A stretch of 64,000 nt of DNA from Gammaproteobacteria bacterium. GTDB taxonomy: Bacteria > Pseudomonadota > Gammaproteobacteria > Steroidobacterales > GCA-2729495. Positions 34,338 through 42,943 of the stretch are shown here, piece after piece (positions within the stretch are counted from its first letter, which is position 1; every line of letters starts with the position of its first letter). A program made the position numbers and the translations under genes. Location: contig JAUHYQ010000002.1 of assembly GCA_030426355.1 (NCBI GenBank), positions 186,001-250,000 of the forward strand, in the 5' to 3' direction. The notes below the pieces were generated by a model that did no database searches, had not been told where the DNA came from, and saw nothing but the letters and a program-made list of their open reading frames with translations.

Positions 34338-35486
34338 TCAGGCGCCTGACGCGATATCTAGTTGTGCTGCTTCACCATCGGGTTCCACCAGCGGAATGGC
34401 ATCCAGTACCCAGCCCTTGTGTTCGCGGCGCGCTGGCGACGGGATGGCATAGGCAACTTTTTTCTCATTGCGCTTTACGGTTTCCGTGTCGATGCGCCAG
34501 CCTCTGGCCTCCCACTCTCTGAGGCGCTCCCTGTATTTGCCTATGCACAAGTCGGCGGGCATGAACATTTCCTTATCGTTGGTTTCCGGCGTTTCCACAG
34601 GCTGAAGCTGCAGTAATACATCGCGGTCCTGAACGATTGTGTACATGTTGCGATCCATCATGCGCTGGTCATGTTCCGGCTCGATGAGAAAGTTGCGTTC
34701 GTTAATCAGGAAAATTCTCACATTGTGCTCATCCACCGGGCACTCGAAAGCATACTGATGGATATGCATATGTTCGCTGGGGTGGATAAAAGTCCACAGG
34801 CTTGCCGCGCCTTCGTGTCCTGTTCCGGCCCACATCTTGGCGACCACATCTCGACCAGAGGCCTCCCGCATTTTTTCCTCCGGTAACGGAGGGGCCTCCA
34901 ACCATCCGCCAAAGCCGGTGCCCCATTCTGTCGATTCAGGTATCACTTCGGGTGTGAAATAGTCTTCGCGCTGACCTTTAAAGCCGTGTGTATCATGCAC
35001 GAACTCATTGTGTGCCGGGTCAATGCCGTTTTCCATTGAGCGCTGGAAACTGAAATTGAATTCGAACGCTTGCGTGGTGTGCCGCCATCCGTCCTGCCCC
35101 CATTCTTTAATCTCCATGATCGGTGGGCGCTGGCCTTCTGGCAGGTCGCCCAGAAAGCAAAATACCAGTCCGTAGCGTTCTTCCACGGGATAGGCGTCGA
35201 TGCGGGTACGTCCCGGAATATTCGGGTTCGGCCCCAGCGAAGGGATGGCAACACAATTGCCGTTGCCGTCAAATCGCCAGCCGTGATAAGGGCATTGTAT
35301 GCAGTCGTCTTTAACTATACCGAGCCCCAGCGAGCCGCCGCGGTGGGTGCACGTGTTGCTCAGGCAGTGTGCTACGCCCTCGGAGTCGCGCCATAACACG
35401 AAGTCCTGACCCAGCATCCGCAATTTAAGTGGTTGTTCCGTGATGTGGGTGGATTGCTCGGCGGGGTACCAGAAGTTGATATACAT
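34338..35486 (-). CDS. Rieske non-haem iron oxygenase (paralogue B)
   Basis: A 382-residue oxygenase alpha subunit. Rieske ligands are Cys46 and His48 (TCTHRGGSLG) and Cys65 and His68 (CPYHGWRFD); mononuclear iron ligands His159 and His164 lie in IDPAHNEFVHDTHGF. It begins MYINFWYP like the oxygenase at 27399-28574 and ends with the same IPSPARR block, so it is a paralogue. The two bracket the MacAB-like operon and the TVP38 fusion. It is divergent from avtA with 99 bases between starts. No ferredoxin or reductase is adjacent, so it must use a partner encoded elsewhere. Confidence 0.9.
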   Translation of the reverse strand: MYINFWYPAEQSTHITEQPLKLRMLGQDFVLWRDSEGVAHCLSNTCTHRGGSLGLGIVKDDCIQCPYHGWRFDGNGNCVAIPSLGPNPNIPGRTRIDAYPVEERYGLVFCFLGDLPEGQRPPIMEIKEWGQDGWRHTTQAFEFNFSFQRSMENGIDPAHNEFVHDTHGFKGQREDYFTPEVIPESTEWGTGFGGWLEAPPLPEEKMREASGRDVVAKMWAGTGHEGAASLWTFIHPSEHMHIHQYAFECPVDEHNVRIFLINERNFLIEPEHDQRMMDRNMYTIVQDRDVLLQLQPVETPETNDKEMFMPADLCIGKYRERLREWEARGWRIDTETVKRNEKKVAYAIPSPARREHKGWVLDAIPLVEPDGEAAQLDIASGA

Positions 35487-35498
35487 GACTCGGCCTCA

Positions 35499-35513
35499 GC
35501 ACAGCTAGTGTGC
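35499..35513. promoter_or_regulatory. Inverted repeat upstream of Rieske paralogue B
   Basis: GCACA-gctag-TGTGC forms five-base arms around a five-base spacer, 13 bases upstream of the Rieske gene start and 73 bases upstream of avtA. The location in a short divergent gap fits an operator. The arms are short, so chance occurrence is possible. Confidence 0.25.
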
Positions 35514-35585
35514 AATCGCGACAATTAGAGTTAGATTCTGCATCAATTGGCGGCTAGGATAAACGTCAAATAGGGGATAAATTGA

Positions 35586-36836
35586 ATGAGTTGGTCTGAA
35601 TTCGGCAAGCGTTTCGCGCGAAAAACAGGGGCGCGCGAACTCATGGAAGATCTGGGTGATGCGCTGGCCAGCGACCGTGATATCTGCATGTTGGGTGGCG
35701 GTAATCCCGCACACATTCCTGAAATTGAAGCGCTATTTACAGCCGAGATCGAGCGCATCCTGGGTGATGAGCGCGAATACCGACGCATGTTCGCCAACTA
35801 TCCTTCGCCGGCTGGCGAGGAACGTTTTCGGTCAGCGCTCGCCGACTTATTTAGCCGCGAATATGGCTGGAATGTCTCAGCAAAGAATATTGCCCTGACG
35901 AGTGGAAGTCAGGCCGGCTTTTTTATCCTGTTTAATTTGCTAGCTGGCCAGCATCCCGACGGGACGTTCAAAAAAATTCTGTTGCCGGTAACGCCTGAAT
36001 ACATTGGTTATCAGAATCTTGGCTTAAAAGAGGGTATGTTGAGCGCGCTGAAACCCAGTATTCAGGAACTTGGGGATCATCTTTTTAAATATCGTCTCGA
36101 TGTAGAGAATTTGCAGATAGGCGATGATATCGCTGCCCTGTGTGTCTCCCGGCCGACCAATCCCACGGGAAACGTGCTGACCGACGCCGAGATGCAGCAG
36201 CTTATGCGCGCGGCGCAAGAAGCCAACGTGCCGTTTATTGTCGACAATGCCTATGGCATGCCGTTTCCGCGCATCCTGTTTACCGAAGCACAACCGTTCT
36301 GGAATGAGAACGTAATTATGTGTATGAGCATGTCAAAGTTGGGGCTGCCGGGTATACGCACCGGGGTAATAGTTGCAAACGAAGCCACGATTGATGCCAT
36401 CAGCAGTGTTAACTCGGTGCTTAGCCTTTCAGTGCCTAGCGTAGGCGCAGTATTGCTGCATGACCTTGTCGCCAGCGGACGCATTCTGGACGTCAGTGAA
36501 AATATTATTCGACCTTACTATCAGGCGAAGATGGAGCGTGCCCTGGAGTGTGTGCATGAATATTTTGCCGGTCTCGATTATCGCGTCCACAAGCCAGAGG
36601 GGGCGCTGTTTCTGTGGTTATGGTTTCCCGGCTTGCCTATCACCAGTAACGAGCTTTATCTGCGACTGCGCGCCAGGGATGTGCTGGTATTGTCAGGTCA
36701 CAACTTCTTTCCCGGCTTGCAGGAAGAATGGACGCATCGAGATGAATGCATACGCATGACGTATTCACAGGATGATGGCATGGTGCGCCGGGGTATCGCG
36801 GCTATTGCTGAAGAAGTGCGGCGTGCTTACGAATAA
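35586..36836 (+). CDS. avtA: Valine-pyruvate aminotransferase AvtA
   Basis: A 416-residue PLP-dependent class I/II aminotransferase, the same size as AvtA. It transfers the amino group between valine and pyruvate, linking alanine to branched-chain amino acid metabolism. The LGGGNPAHIPEI start motif, TSGSQAGFFILFNLLAG cofactor loop, SRPTNPTGNVLTD and the Schiff-base lysine in MSMSKLGLPGIRTG (about residue 260) are all present. AGGGGATAAATTG precedes the ATG. The 3' end overlaps the convergent oxyR by 35 bases, so the two messages are antisense at their ends. Confidence 0.9.
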   Translation: MSWSEFGKRFARKTGARELMEDLGDALASDRDICMLGGGNPAHIPEIEALFTAEIERILGDEREYRRMFANYPSPAGEERFRSALADLFSREYGWNVSAKNIALTSGSQAGFFILFNLLAGQHPDGTFKKILLPVTPEYIGYQNLGLKEGMLSALKPSIQELGDHLFKYRLDVENLQIGDDIAALCVSRPTNPTGNVLTDAEMQQLMRAAQEANVPFIVDNAYGMPFPRILFTEAQPFWNENVIMCMSMSKLGLPGIRTGVIVANEATIDAISSVNSVLSLSVPSVGAVLLHDLVASGRILDVSENIIRPYYQAKMERALECVHEYFAGLDYRVHKPEGALFLWLWFPGLPITSNELYLRLRARDVLVLSGHNFFPGLQEEWTHRDECIRMTYSQDDGMVRRGIAAIAEEVRRAYE

Positions 36837-37710
36837 ATTCCCCGAGTATCCGAAAACCCTTTTCGTGACCGCTATTTTTTCGCCAGACTAAACCGATTCC
36901 CCGCTGATTGCCTTTGGGCAGTGGTTTGGTTTTTACCCGGGTGCCTTTGAGCAGGCCTGAGTTGATGGCCATCTCGGGAATGAATGTGACGCCAAGATCG
37001 GCATCAACCATCTCGATCAGCGTTAGCAAGCTGCTTGCCGAAAAACGGTTTACCGTATCAAGGTTCTTGATATTGCATGCATCCAGCGCGTGATCGCGCA
37101 GACAATGGCCGTCTTGAAGCAACAGTATGCTGGGGCTTGTCAATCGATTGACTCGGAAATTCTCCGGATCCACGTGCTTGGTATTGCGGCAGTAGGCCAG
37201 ATGAAAGGGGTCATCGAAAAGTTTCATCGTTTCGGCATTGCGCAGCGCCCAGGGAAGTGCGAGCAGCACAACATCTACCGACCCGTCGGCGAGACTCTCC
37301 TCGAGCGTGGCGGTCTGTTCCTCCACGAGGTAAAGCTCAAGTTCGGCATGTTCGCGCCGCAGCGAGGGGATAATTCGGGGCAGGAGAAAAGGCGCGATGG
37401 TCGGGATCACACCCAGCACCAGCTTGCCTGTCAACGGTTTGCCATCGGATCCGGCGAGATCAAGCAGCGATTCGGCATCCTGGACGCAGAGCCGCGCCTG
37501 TACCGCCACCTCACGGCCCGTATTGGTAATAACCACCGAACGATTGGTGCGGTCAACCAGGCACGCACCCAGAGTTTCTTCGAGTTCGCGGATGGCGTGG
37601 CTGAAGGCAGATTGCGACACGAAACAGGCTGCCGCGGCGCGGCCAAAATGCTCATGCTCGTTGAGCGCCAGAAAGTACTGCAGTTGTTTGAGGCTGGGAA
37701 GGTTGCGCAT
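36802..37710 (-). CDS. oxyR: Hydrogen peroxide sensor and regulator OxyR
   Basis: A 302-residue LysR-family regulator. The N-terminal helix-turn-helix is in residues 15-45 (HEHFGRAAAACFVSQSAFSHAIRELE). The redox pair Cys203 and Cys212 in CLRDHALDAC has the nine-residue spacing of the OxyR peroxide switch, where oxidation forms a disulfide that activates transcription. It is divergent from the peroxiredoxin-glutaredoxin gene, its probable target, with an AT-rich gap of about 116 bases between. Apart from the pair, Cys30, 50, 75 and 174 are present. Confidence 0.94.
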   Translation of the reverse strand: MRNLPSLKQLQYFLALNEHEHFGRAAAACFVSQSAFSHAIRELEETLGACLVDRTNRSVVITNTGREVAVQARLCVQDAESLLDLAGSDGKPLTGKLVLGVIPTIAPFLLPRIIPSLRREHAELELYLVEEQTATLEESLADGSVDVVLLALPWALRNAETMKLFDDPFHLAYCRNTKHVDPENFRVNRLTSPSILLLQDGHCLRDHALDACNIKNLDTVNRFSASSLLTLIEMVDADLGVTFIPEMAINSGLLKGTRVKTKPLPKGNQRGIGLVWRKNSGHEKGFRILGEFIRKHAALLQQ

Positions 37711-37826
37711 TAGACAATCGAAAAAATAGCATAAAGTTACACAAAAATACCATTTCTCATTAATAAAGCAATAGCTTAATGTTGGTCTTCATTAGTTAAA
37801 TGATTTCCCTCGAAGGAGGTTAAGTG
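37711..37826. promoter_or_regulatory. OxyR / peroxiredoxin divergent control region
   Basis: An AT-rich gap with two ATAG tetramers (37726-37729 and 37771-37774). OxyR sites consist of four ATAG/CTAT-type elements at 10-11 base steps; I cannot find a full set here. An AAGGAGGT ribosome-binding site at 37813-37820 lies 6 bases before the ATG at 37827. A binding site is expected on functional grounds but not demonstrated by the sequence. Confidence 0.4.
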
Positions 37827-38570
37827 ATGCTTAAGTCTATGGAAGGTAAGCGAGTGCCATCGGTCACATTTAAGACCCGTGAGGGTGCCGACTGGGTCGA
37901 AGTTTCAACCGATGAAATATTCTCAGGTCGTTCGGTGGTGGTGTTCTCGCTGCCGGGTGCCTTCACACCCACATGCTCCTCTACGCATGTCCCTCGATAC
38001 AACGAATTGTCCAAGGTCTTTGCTGCTAATGGCATCGACGAAGTGGTCTGCATTTCGGTGAACGATGCATTCGTGATGAACGAATGGAAAGTGGATCAGC
38101 ATGCCGACAATGTTCGCTTTATACCGGATGGCTGCGGAGAATTTACCGCGGGTATGGGCATGCTGGTAAACAAGGATGATCTGGGCTTCGGTATGCGCTC
38201 GTGGCGCTATTCAATGCTCGTGCGCGACGGTGTTGTGGAGAAAATGTTTATTGAGCCGGAAGTGGAGGGCGACCCGTTTGAAGTATCAGATGCCGAGACC
38301 ATGCTCCACTACATCAACCCAAAGGCCGAGCTGCCACTCGATGTGGTGGTGTTTAGTCGCGAAGGCTGCGGTTATTGTGTCAACGCCAAGGCTATGCTGC
38401 GTGAGGCTGGCATCGATTACTCCGAGCTTGTGCTGAATAAGGATTTTCGCGGTAGCGTCTTAAGGGCGGTGTCGGGTGAGGGCACGGTGCCACAGGTATT
38501 TGTGAACGGCGAGCACATTGGTGGTAGTGATGATCTGGCGAAGTGGCTGGAACATCGGAGGGCTGCCTGA
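37827..38570 (+). CDS. Peroxiredoxin-glutaredoxin hybrid
   Basis: A 247-residue fusion. Residues 1 to about 165 are a Prx5-type peroxiredoxin with peroxidatic Cys50 in PGAFTPTC; residues from about 170 are a glutaredoxin with the CGYC redox motif (Cys181 and Cys184) and the TVPQVFVNG cis-Pro block. The enzyme reduces hydrogen and organic peroxides with electrons from glutathione through its own glutaredoxin domain. Its placement opposite oxyR makes peroxide induction likely. A GTG at 37824 is in frame, but AAGGAGGT at 37813-37820 is better spaced for the ATG at 37827. Confidence 0.94.
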   Translation: MLKSMEGKRVPSVTFKTREGADWVEVSTDEIFSGRSVVVFSLPGAFTPTCSSTHVPRYNELSKVFAANGIDEVVCISVNDAFVMNEWKVDQHADNVRFIPDGCGEFTAGMGMLVNKDDLGFGMRSWRYSMLVRDGVVEKMFIEPEVEGDPFEVSDAETMLHYINPKAELPLDVVVFSREGCGYCVNAKAMLREAGIDYSELVLNKDFRGSVLRAVSGEGTVPQVFVNGEHIGGSDDLAKWLEHRRAA

Positions 38571-38636
38571 ACGGTTAAAGCTTGAGCAAATATAGCCCAG
38601 CCCGTATTCTCGCCGTCTTAGCTTCGGGAGTTTTAT

Positions 38637-39602
38637 ATGGGTGACCAGAAAATAATGTTTGTATTCCCCGGTCAAGGGTCGCAGTACGCCGGCATGGGCA
38701 GTGACTTGTGCGCTGAGTTCCCCAGAGCCGCGCAGATATACGAGGAAGCGAACGACGTTCTCGGTTTTGATATCACTGCTTTATCTCACAACGGTCCGGA
38801 AGATGAGCTGGGCCTTACCAGGAATACGCAGCCAGCACTGCTAACCCACCAAATCGCGTGTTTTGAGGTATTCCGCGAACTTACCGGCGGCAGCGTAACA
38901 GCGGGGCTGGCGGCCGGGCATAGCCTCGGCGAATACACCGCGCTGGTGGCTGCTGGCGTGATCAGTTTTGCCGATGGTCTGCGGCTGGTGCGCAAGCGCG
39001 GCGAGCTCATGGGTCAGCACGGTGAGGGCGGCATGCTCGCTCTGGGTTTGACGCTCGAAGAAGCCGGACCGTTGGCCGACCGTTTCTATTGTCAGGTTGC
39101 AAGTTGCAACCTGCCGCAGCAGACGGTGGTGGGCGGCACCGACGCCGATTTGGACAAACTTGAGGCCGCTTTGCCGGAATTGTTTCCGCGCAAACGTGCT
39201 ACTCGCCTGAAAACCGAAGGCGCTTTTCATACCTACCTGATGGTCACAGCCGCACGTGAATTCAGAGCCGTACTGGACAGCGTCGTGTTCGGCTCGGCGG
39301 ATTTTGCGGTGTTATCCAATTACACCGGGCTTGAACATGGGGCGGATCCGGATTCAATCCGTACCCGTCTGTTCTTCCAGTTGTTTAATCCGGTGAACTG
39401 GGTGGGCTGTATGAAAACAGCTGCCGCCGCCGGCGTAACCCGCTTTATAGAATTTGGCGGCGGTATTGGCTCGGAGGAAGGCCCTGAGGGTAAAAAGCCA
39501 AACTTGCAGAGCATCATCAATAAAAATCTGCGTGCACTCGAGCACGAAGCGGACTACGTGGCCGCTATCAATGCCAGCGGTTTAAAAGCTTTGGTTGCCT
39601 AG
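38637..39602 (+). CDS. FabD-like acyl-carrier-protein S-malonyltransferase
   Basis: A 321-residue acyltransferase. The N-terminal FPGQGSQYAGMG, the catalytic serine in GHSLGEYTALVA (Ser96), an arginine before GELM (about Arg121) and the catalytic histidine in GAFHTYLM (His198) are the FabD/polyketide acyltransferase active-site set. The enzyme loads malonyl groups from CoA onto an acyl carrier protein. The gene is not in a fab cluster; neighbours are redox and signalling genes. It may be a second malonyltransferase for a secondary pathway or the sole fabD, which this window cannot decide. GGGAG at 38626-38630 precedes the ATG. Confidence 0.85.
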   Translation: MGDQKIMFVFPGQGSQYAGMGSDLCAEFPRAAQIYEEANDVLGFDITALSHNGPEDELGLTRNTQPALLTHQIACFEVFRELTGGSVTAGLAAGHSLGEYTALVAAGVISFADGLRLVRKRGELMGQHGEGGMLALGLTLEEAGPLADRFYCQVASCNLPQQTVVGGTDADLDKLEAALPELFPRKRATRLKTEGAFHTYLMVTAAREFRAVLDSVVFGSADFAVLSNYTGLEHGADPDSIRTRLFFQLFNPVNWVGCMKTAAAAGVTRFIEFGGGIGSEEGPEGKKPNLQSIINKNLRALEHEADYVAAINASGLKALVA

Positions 39603-39637
39603 ATTGTGTCGGTCTGTCGTGGAATGCTCTTCCTGCG

Positions 39638-41008
39638 TCAAGCAAAATCTGCCGCCGGGATCCAGACTGTAACGGATAGCCCGCCGCCTTTGCTGCGGTC
39701 TGCATGAACGCGGCCGCCATGGCGCTCAACAACGCGCTTAACGATGGCCAGACCCAATCCCGTGCCGTTAGAGTCATTTCCGACGCGCACATACGGTTCA
39801 AATATGCGCTCCAACTGCTCGGACGGCACACCTGGGCCGCTGTCGCTAAAGGTGACTCGTATATCCGCGTGCCTGCCTTCCGGATCGCCGCTTTCTTCAC
39901 GACACGCATCTACTTCAACCGTGGATCCGGCCGGCGCATAACGAATAGCGTTTCGCAGTATATTTTCAAAGGCGCTGTTCAGCATATCTTTATCGCACAC
40001 TACCTCAAGATTGCGCTCGGCTTTCAGGTGCAGCGTACATTTGGCCGATTGCGCTTCAAGTTCTTCCAGATCAATTAATTCTCGAAGCAGTCTGTCCACC
40101 CGCACAAGCCGTATGTTCATGCGGGCAGAGCTGTCCAGCGCCGAGTATCGAAGTATTTCGCCGATCACCTTGTTCATCTGAGCAATTTCGTGGTCGACCC
40201 GCCGCTGTTCGTCTTCATTCAGTCGGTTGCGTGCGGCGGCGAGGGCTAGTGCAGCCTGCAAGCGCGTCAGTGGCGAGCGCAGTTCGTGAGACAGTTCGCG
40301 CATCAGTCGTTCCCGCCCCTGAATTAGCGTATTCAGGTGTTCAGCCATGCCGTTGAAATCGTCAGCCAGTTGGCCGAGCTCATCGTTACGCCGTGCGATG
40401 CTTTCCGGAACGCGCGCATTGATATCCCCCGCAGCGAGATTGCGCACGGCCTGTTGCAGTTCGCCGATCGGGCGGCCAATCCGTCCGGCGATTAGCCAGG
40501 CAATGCTGGCGATAACCAATAGCGCTACGGCAATCAGCCCCAGTGCCGTAGCGATACTCCCGAACAGCGTAATATTACTTGGAACGACCAGAAACGAGTA
40601 CACGGTGCCATCGGGAGCAACCAATTCAGGCGTCACCCTAACGGGACGGAAGTTATCTTCGTGTTGAAGGGCCGCTTCTGCTGATGCGACCACGAAATCT
40701 TTGTATGCGCCGGGCACTGGCCGGCCCAGCATGTCATCGCCAGCGGAATCCATAATATAAAGTGTTGCGTCGTCGGGTATGGTCGCTTCTGTGCGCAGCC
40801 AGTGCCGCAGCCCCTCGCGACCTTCTGACTTCAGGATGCGCGCCGCTTCATCACCGATCTCACTGTTACGGGCCTCCAGATAACCCGTCAATTCCCAGGA
40901 GGCGACCGACGCAAATACCAGCGCTCCGATTAACACGAAGGCCGTCAGTGCCGCACCAATGTAGACAGCCATGCGTACATACAGTGCCGGGTAACGGAAG
41001 CGATTCAA
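39638..41008 (-). CDS. Sensor histidine kinase (CpxA-like architecture)
   Basis: A 456-residue inner-membrane kinase. Two helices (about residues 12-38 and 150-175) bracket a periplasmic domain of about 110 residues. A HAMP linker follows (GRPIGELQQAVRNLAAGDINARVP), then the H-box with phospho-acceptor His241 (LSHELRSPLTRL) and the ATP-binding N, G1 and G2 boxes (NILRNAIRYAP, DSGPGVP, GTGLGLAIV). The architecture resembles CpxA. The start is a TTG that overlaps the response-regulator stop (TTGA), so the two are translationally coupled. Its stimulus is unknown. Confidence 0.92.
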   Translation of the reverse strand: MNRFRYPALYVRMAVYIGAALTAFVLIGALVFASVASWELTGYLEARNSEIGDEAARILKSEGREGLRHWLRTEATIPDDATLYIMDSAGDDMLGRPVPGAYKDFVVASAEAALQHEDNFRPVRVTPELVAPDGTVYSFLVVPSNITLFGSIATALGLIAVALLVIASIAWLIAGRIGRPIGELQQAVRNLAAGDINARVPESIARRNDELGQLADDFNGMAEHLNTLIQGRERLMRELSHELRSPLTRLQAALALAAARNRLNEDEQRRVDHEIAQMNKVIGEILRYSALDSSARMNIRLVRVDRLLRELIDLEELEAQSAKCTLHLKAERNLEVVCDKDMLNSAFENILRNAIRYAPAGSTVEVDACREESGDPEGRHADIRVTFSDSGPGVPSEQLERIFEPYVRVGNDSNGTGLGLAIVKRVVERHGGRVHADRSKGGGLSVTVWIPAADFA

Positions 41009-41709
41009 GGTGCTTCAGCATCCATGTCAAATACGTAACCGTGGCCCCGCAGACTGCGGATGCAGTTGCCCGCGAAGCCCGCATCGGCCAGTTTTTTTCG
41101 CATTTTGCTGATCAGAGTATCGATACTGCGATCGTAAGCTTCGAGCGGTCTGTTCAGCGCAAGCTCCGTCAGGTGCGCGCGGGACAAGACCTCACCCGAT
41201 CGCTGCATAAGTTGCTCCAGCACACGCAGTTCTGCAGCGGTCAGTTTGACTTCTGTGTCATCAAGGAAAAGCTTGCGCCGTTTTCGGTCCAGCACCATGG
41301 CGCCTGCGGTTAGCGTCTCAAGCGGTTGCCCGGTTGGAATCGAACGTCGCAACACGTTGTGCACGCGGGCTGCCAACTCCATCGGGTTGAAGGGTTTCGG
41401 AATATAGTCGTCTGCACCGCTGACGAGACCGTGGATTCTTTCCGATTCGTCGCCGCGCGCAGTCAGCATGATGACCGGCAGATCAAAATCTCGTCGCAGT
41501 CGTTTAAGTACTTCGAAACCGTCTATACCGGGCAACATGACATCAAGTATCAGCAGATCCGGCGGTAACTCATGCACCTGCTGCAGGGCAGCTTCACCGT
41601 CGGTCGCAATGCCCACGGCGTAACCTTCCAGCTCAAGTATTTCCACCAGCATGCCCGCCAGATCCCGGTCATCATCGACGATAAGTAAGCGTGGCGTGGG
41701 TTTGACCAT
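41005..41709 (-). CDS. OmpR-family response regulator
   Basis: A 234-residue regulator. The receiver domain (residues 5-120) has acidic pocket residues DDD near 12 and phospho-acceptor Asp56 in LLILDVMLPG, with Lys at KPF. The C-terminal winged helix (about 140-230) has VDRxxRRxxL-type features and YDRSIDTLISKMRKKL, typical of OmpR/CpxR regulators. It is the first gene of a pair with the histidine kinase. A direct repeat, TGTTAAC spaced by 11 bases, lies 38-55 bases upstream of its start. Confidence 0.95.
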   Translation of the reverse strand: MVKPTPRLLIVDDDRDLAGMLVEILELEGYAVGIATDGEAALQQVHELPPDLLILDVMLPGIDGFEVLKRLRRDFDLPVIMLTARGDESERIHGLVSGADDYIPKPFNPMELAARVHNVLRRSIPTGQPLETLTAGAMVLDRKRRKLFLDDTEVKLTAAELRVLEQLMQRSGEVLSRAHLTELALNRPLEAYDRSIDTLISKMRKKLADAGFAGNCIRSLRGHGYVFDMDAEAP

Positions 41710-41746
41710 ATTTATAGCGTATAGCAGTGAGGCGGCTAAAGCACCT

Positions 41747-41764
41747 TGTTAACCGTCTGTTAAC
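41747..41764. promoter_or_regulatory. 11-bp-phased direct repeat, candidate response-regulator box
   Basis: TGTTAAC at 41747-41753 is repeated at 41758-41764, exactly one helical turn away. OmpR-family regulators bind paired half-sites at this phase (CpxR boxes are GTAAA-N5-GTAAA). It lies between the response-regulator start (41709) and the divergent membrane-protein start (41823), so it could control both. Confidence 0.5.
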
Positions 41765-41822
41765 GCACGTGAGAGGCAATATTTCATAGTATTAGCGCAA
41801 TCTGGACAGGAGTTTTTGGGCT

Positions 41823-42758
41823 ATGAGTGCAAGTACTGAAGGTGCCCGCAGCGGCAACGCGCTAAGTGATTTTCTTTCCCGGCCACCATGGCCGGGTTTG
41901 TTGGCTTTCATTCTGGTTCTCATTGTTCAGGGTGCCGGTCACACGGTCATGATCGTGATGGAAGAAGTATGGCCGGGTGAACACTATGTTTACGAGTCCG
42001 CTTTCGCAATGGGTCTGGTCGGCTTTTTCATGTTGTTTTTCGGCATGCGCAGCGAAAAAGAAGTTTTTGCCACCTGGATGGGTTTCTGGGCCGGCACGTT
42101 TATGTGGACCGGATGGGTAGAATTCGCTTTCGTCTGGAACGCGAATTTCCTTGGTGTTCCGGATCTGATGGACCCAAGCATGCCCGGCGAAATTGCCACC
42201 AAGGCTGAATACCTGGTCATGATGTCATCCATCGGCGTGCTGGGCGCGACGTTGGCCTATTTTCTGATCAACCCTGAAACCAAGTGCAATTTTTTCCTGT
42301 GGATTCAACGGCGCTTCAAGTTGAAAGTTGCCAAGCCAACCAAGGGGCATAAACGGAATTTTGCTGCCATTACCGCGCTCGAGACCATTTATGTCGTTTG
42401 GTTTTGCTATGTATTGCTGTTGTTTTTGTATAACGAGGACATTGCCGGTGAAAAGTCAAATGCCGCGTACGTGTTCTTTTTTCTGAATACCATTTGGGCG
42501 GTCTATCTGTTGCAGCGGCTGGTGCGCTTCTGGAAAGTGACAACAGCAGTTCGATACGCGATTCCCACTGCCATCATTACCTGGAATACAGTTGAGCTGT
42601 TGGGTCGATGGAACGTGTTCATCTCTTTCTGGGAAAAGCCGCAGGAGTACTGGCTGGAGATGACCCTGTTTATCCTGGCTATCATCATCGCGGCTGTGCT
42701 GGCAGTTAAAACGCCTGCCCATAGAAAGGCGGAACTGTCGCGAGAGGCGTCGCTCTGA
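41823..42758 (+). CDS. Polytopic membrane protein of unknown function
   Basis: A 311-residue protein with about eight hydrophobic segments, for example PGLLAFILVLIVQGAGHTV, AMGLVGFFMLFFGM, GFWAGTFMWTGWVEFAFVW and MTLFILAIIIAAVLAV. The N-terminal 20 residues and the C-terminus are polar. Conserved-looking Trp, Glu and His residues sit in the membrane part (EEVWPGEHYVY, WTGWVEF), but I do not recognise a family. It is divergent from the two-component genes with a candidate box between, so it may be a target of that system. A strong terminator follows at 42792-42822. Confidence 0.85.
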   Translation: MSASTEGARSGNALSDFLSRPPWPGLLAFILVLIVQGAGHTVMIVMEEVWPGEHYVYESAFAMGLVGFFMLFFGMRSEKEVFATWMGFWAGTFMWTGWVEFAFVWNANFLGVPDLMDPSMPGEIATKAEYLVMMSSIGVLGATLAYFLINPETKCNFFLWIQRRFKLKVAKPTKGHKRNFAAITALETIYVVWFCYVLLLFLYNEDIAGEKSNAAYVFFFLNTIWAVYLLQRLVRFWKVTTAVRYAIPTAIITWNTVELLGRWNVFISFWEKPQEYWLEMTLFILAIIIAAVLAVKTPAHRKAELSREASL

Positions 42759-42791
42759 GCTTTATGCCGTCGCCTTAATTGGCTTTGATAA

Positions 42792-42822
42792 GGCCCGCAG
42801 CCGCACGGCTGCGGGCCTTTTT
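42792..42822 (+). terminator. Intrinsic terminator after the unknown membrane protein
   Basis: An 11-base perfect stem (GGCCCGCAGCC at 42792-42802 with its complement at 42807-42817) closes a four-base loop and is followed by TTTTT at 42818-42822. It lies 34 bases after the membrane-protein stop and is the clearest intrinsic terminator in the window. Confidence 0.95.
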
Positions 42823-42943
42823 GCTGCGCAGCCATTTTCCATAATGTGAGCTGTCGCACGGTTCTCAGTTGCCAGTTTAGCTACTTTGAAACTGCATTAT
42901 TTCGATGCGCTTTGGCTCGTTATGCAGTGTAGAGGTGATCGCG

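Noticed and set aside
37711-37826. Full OxyR binding site
   Set aside because: Two ATAG tetramers are present, but the four elements at 10-11 base steps are not, so only a general control region is reported.
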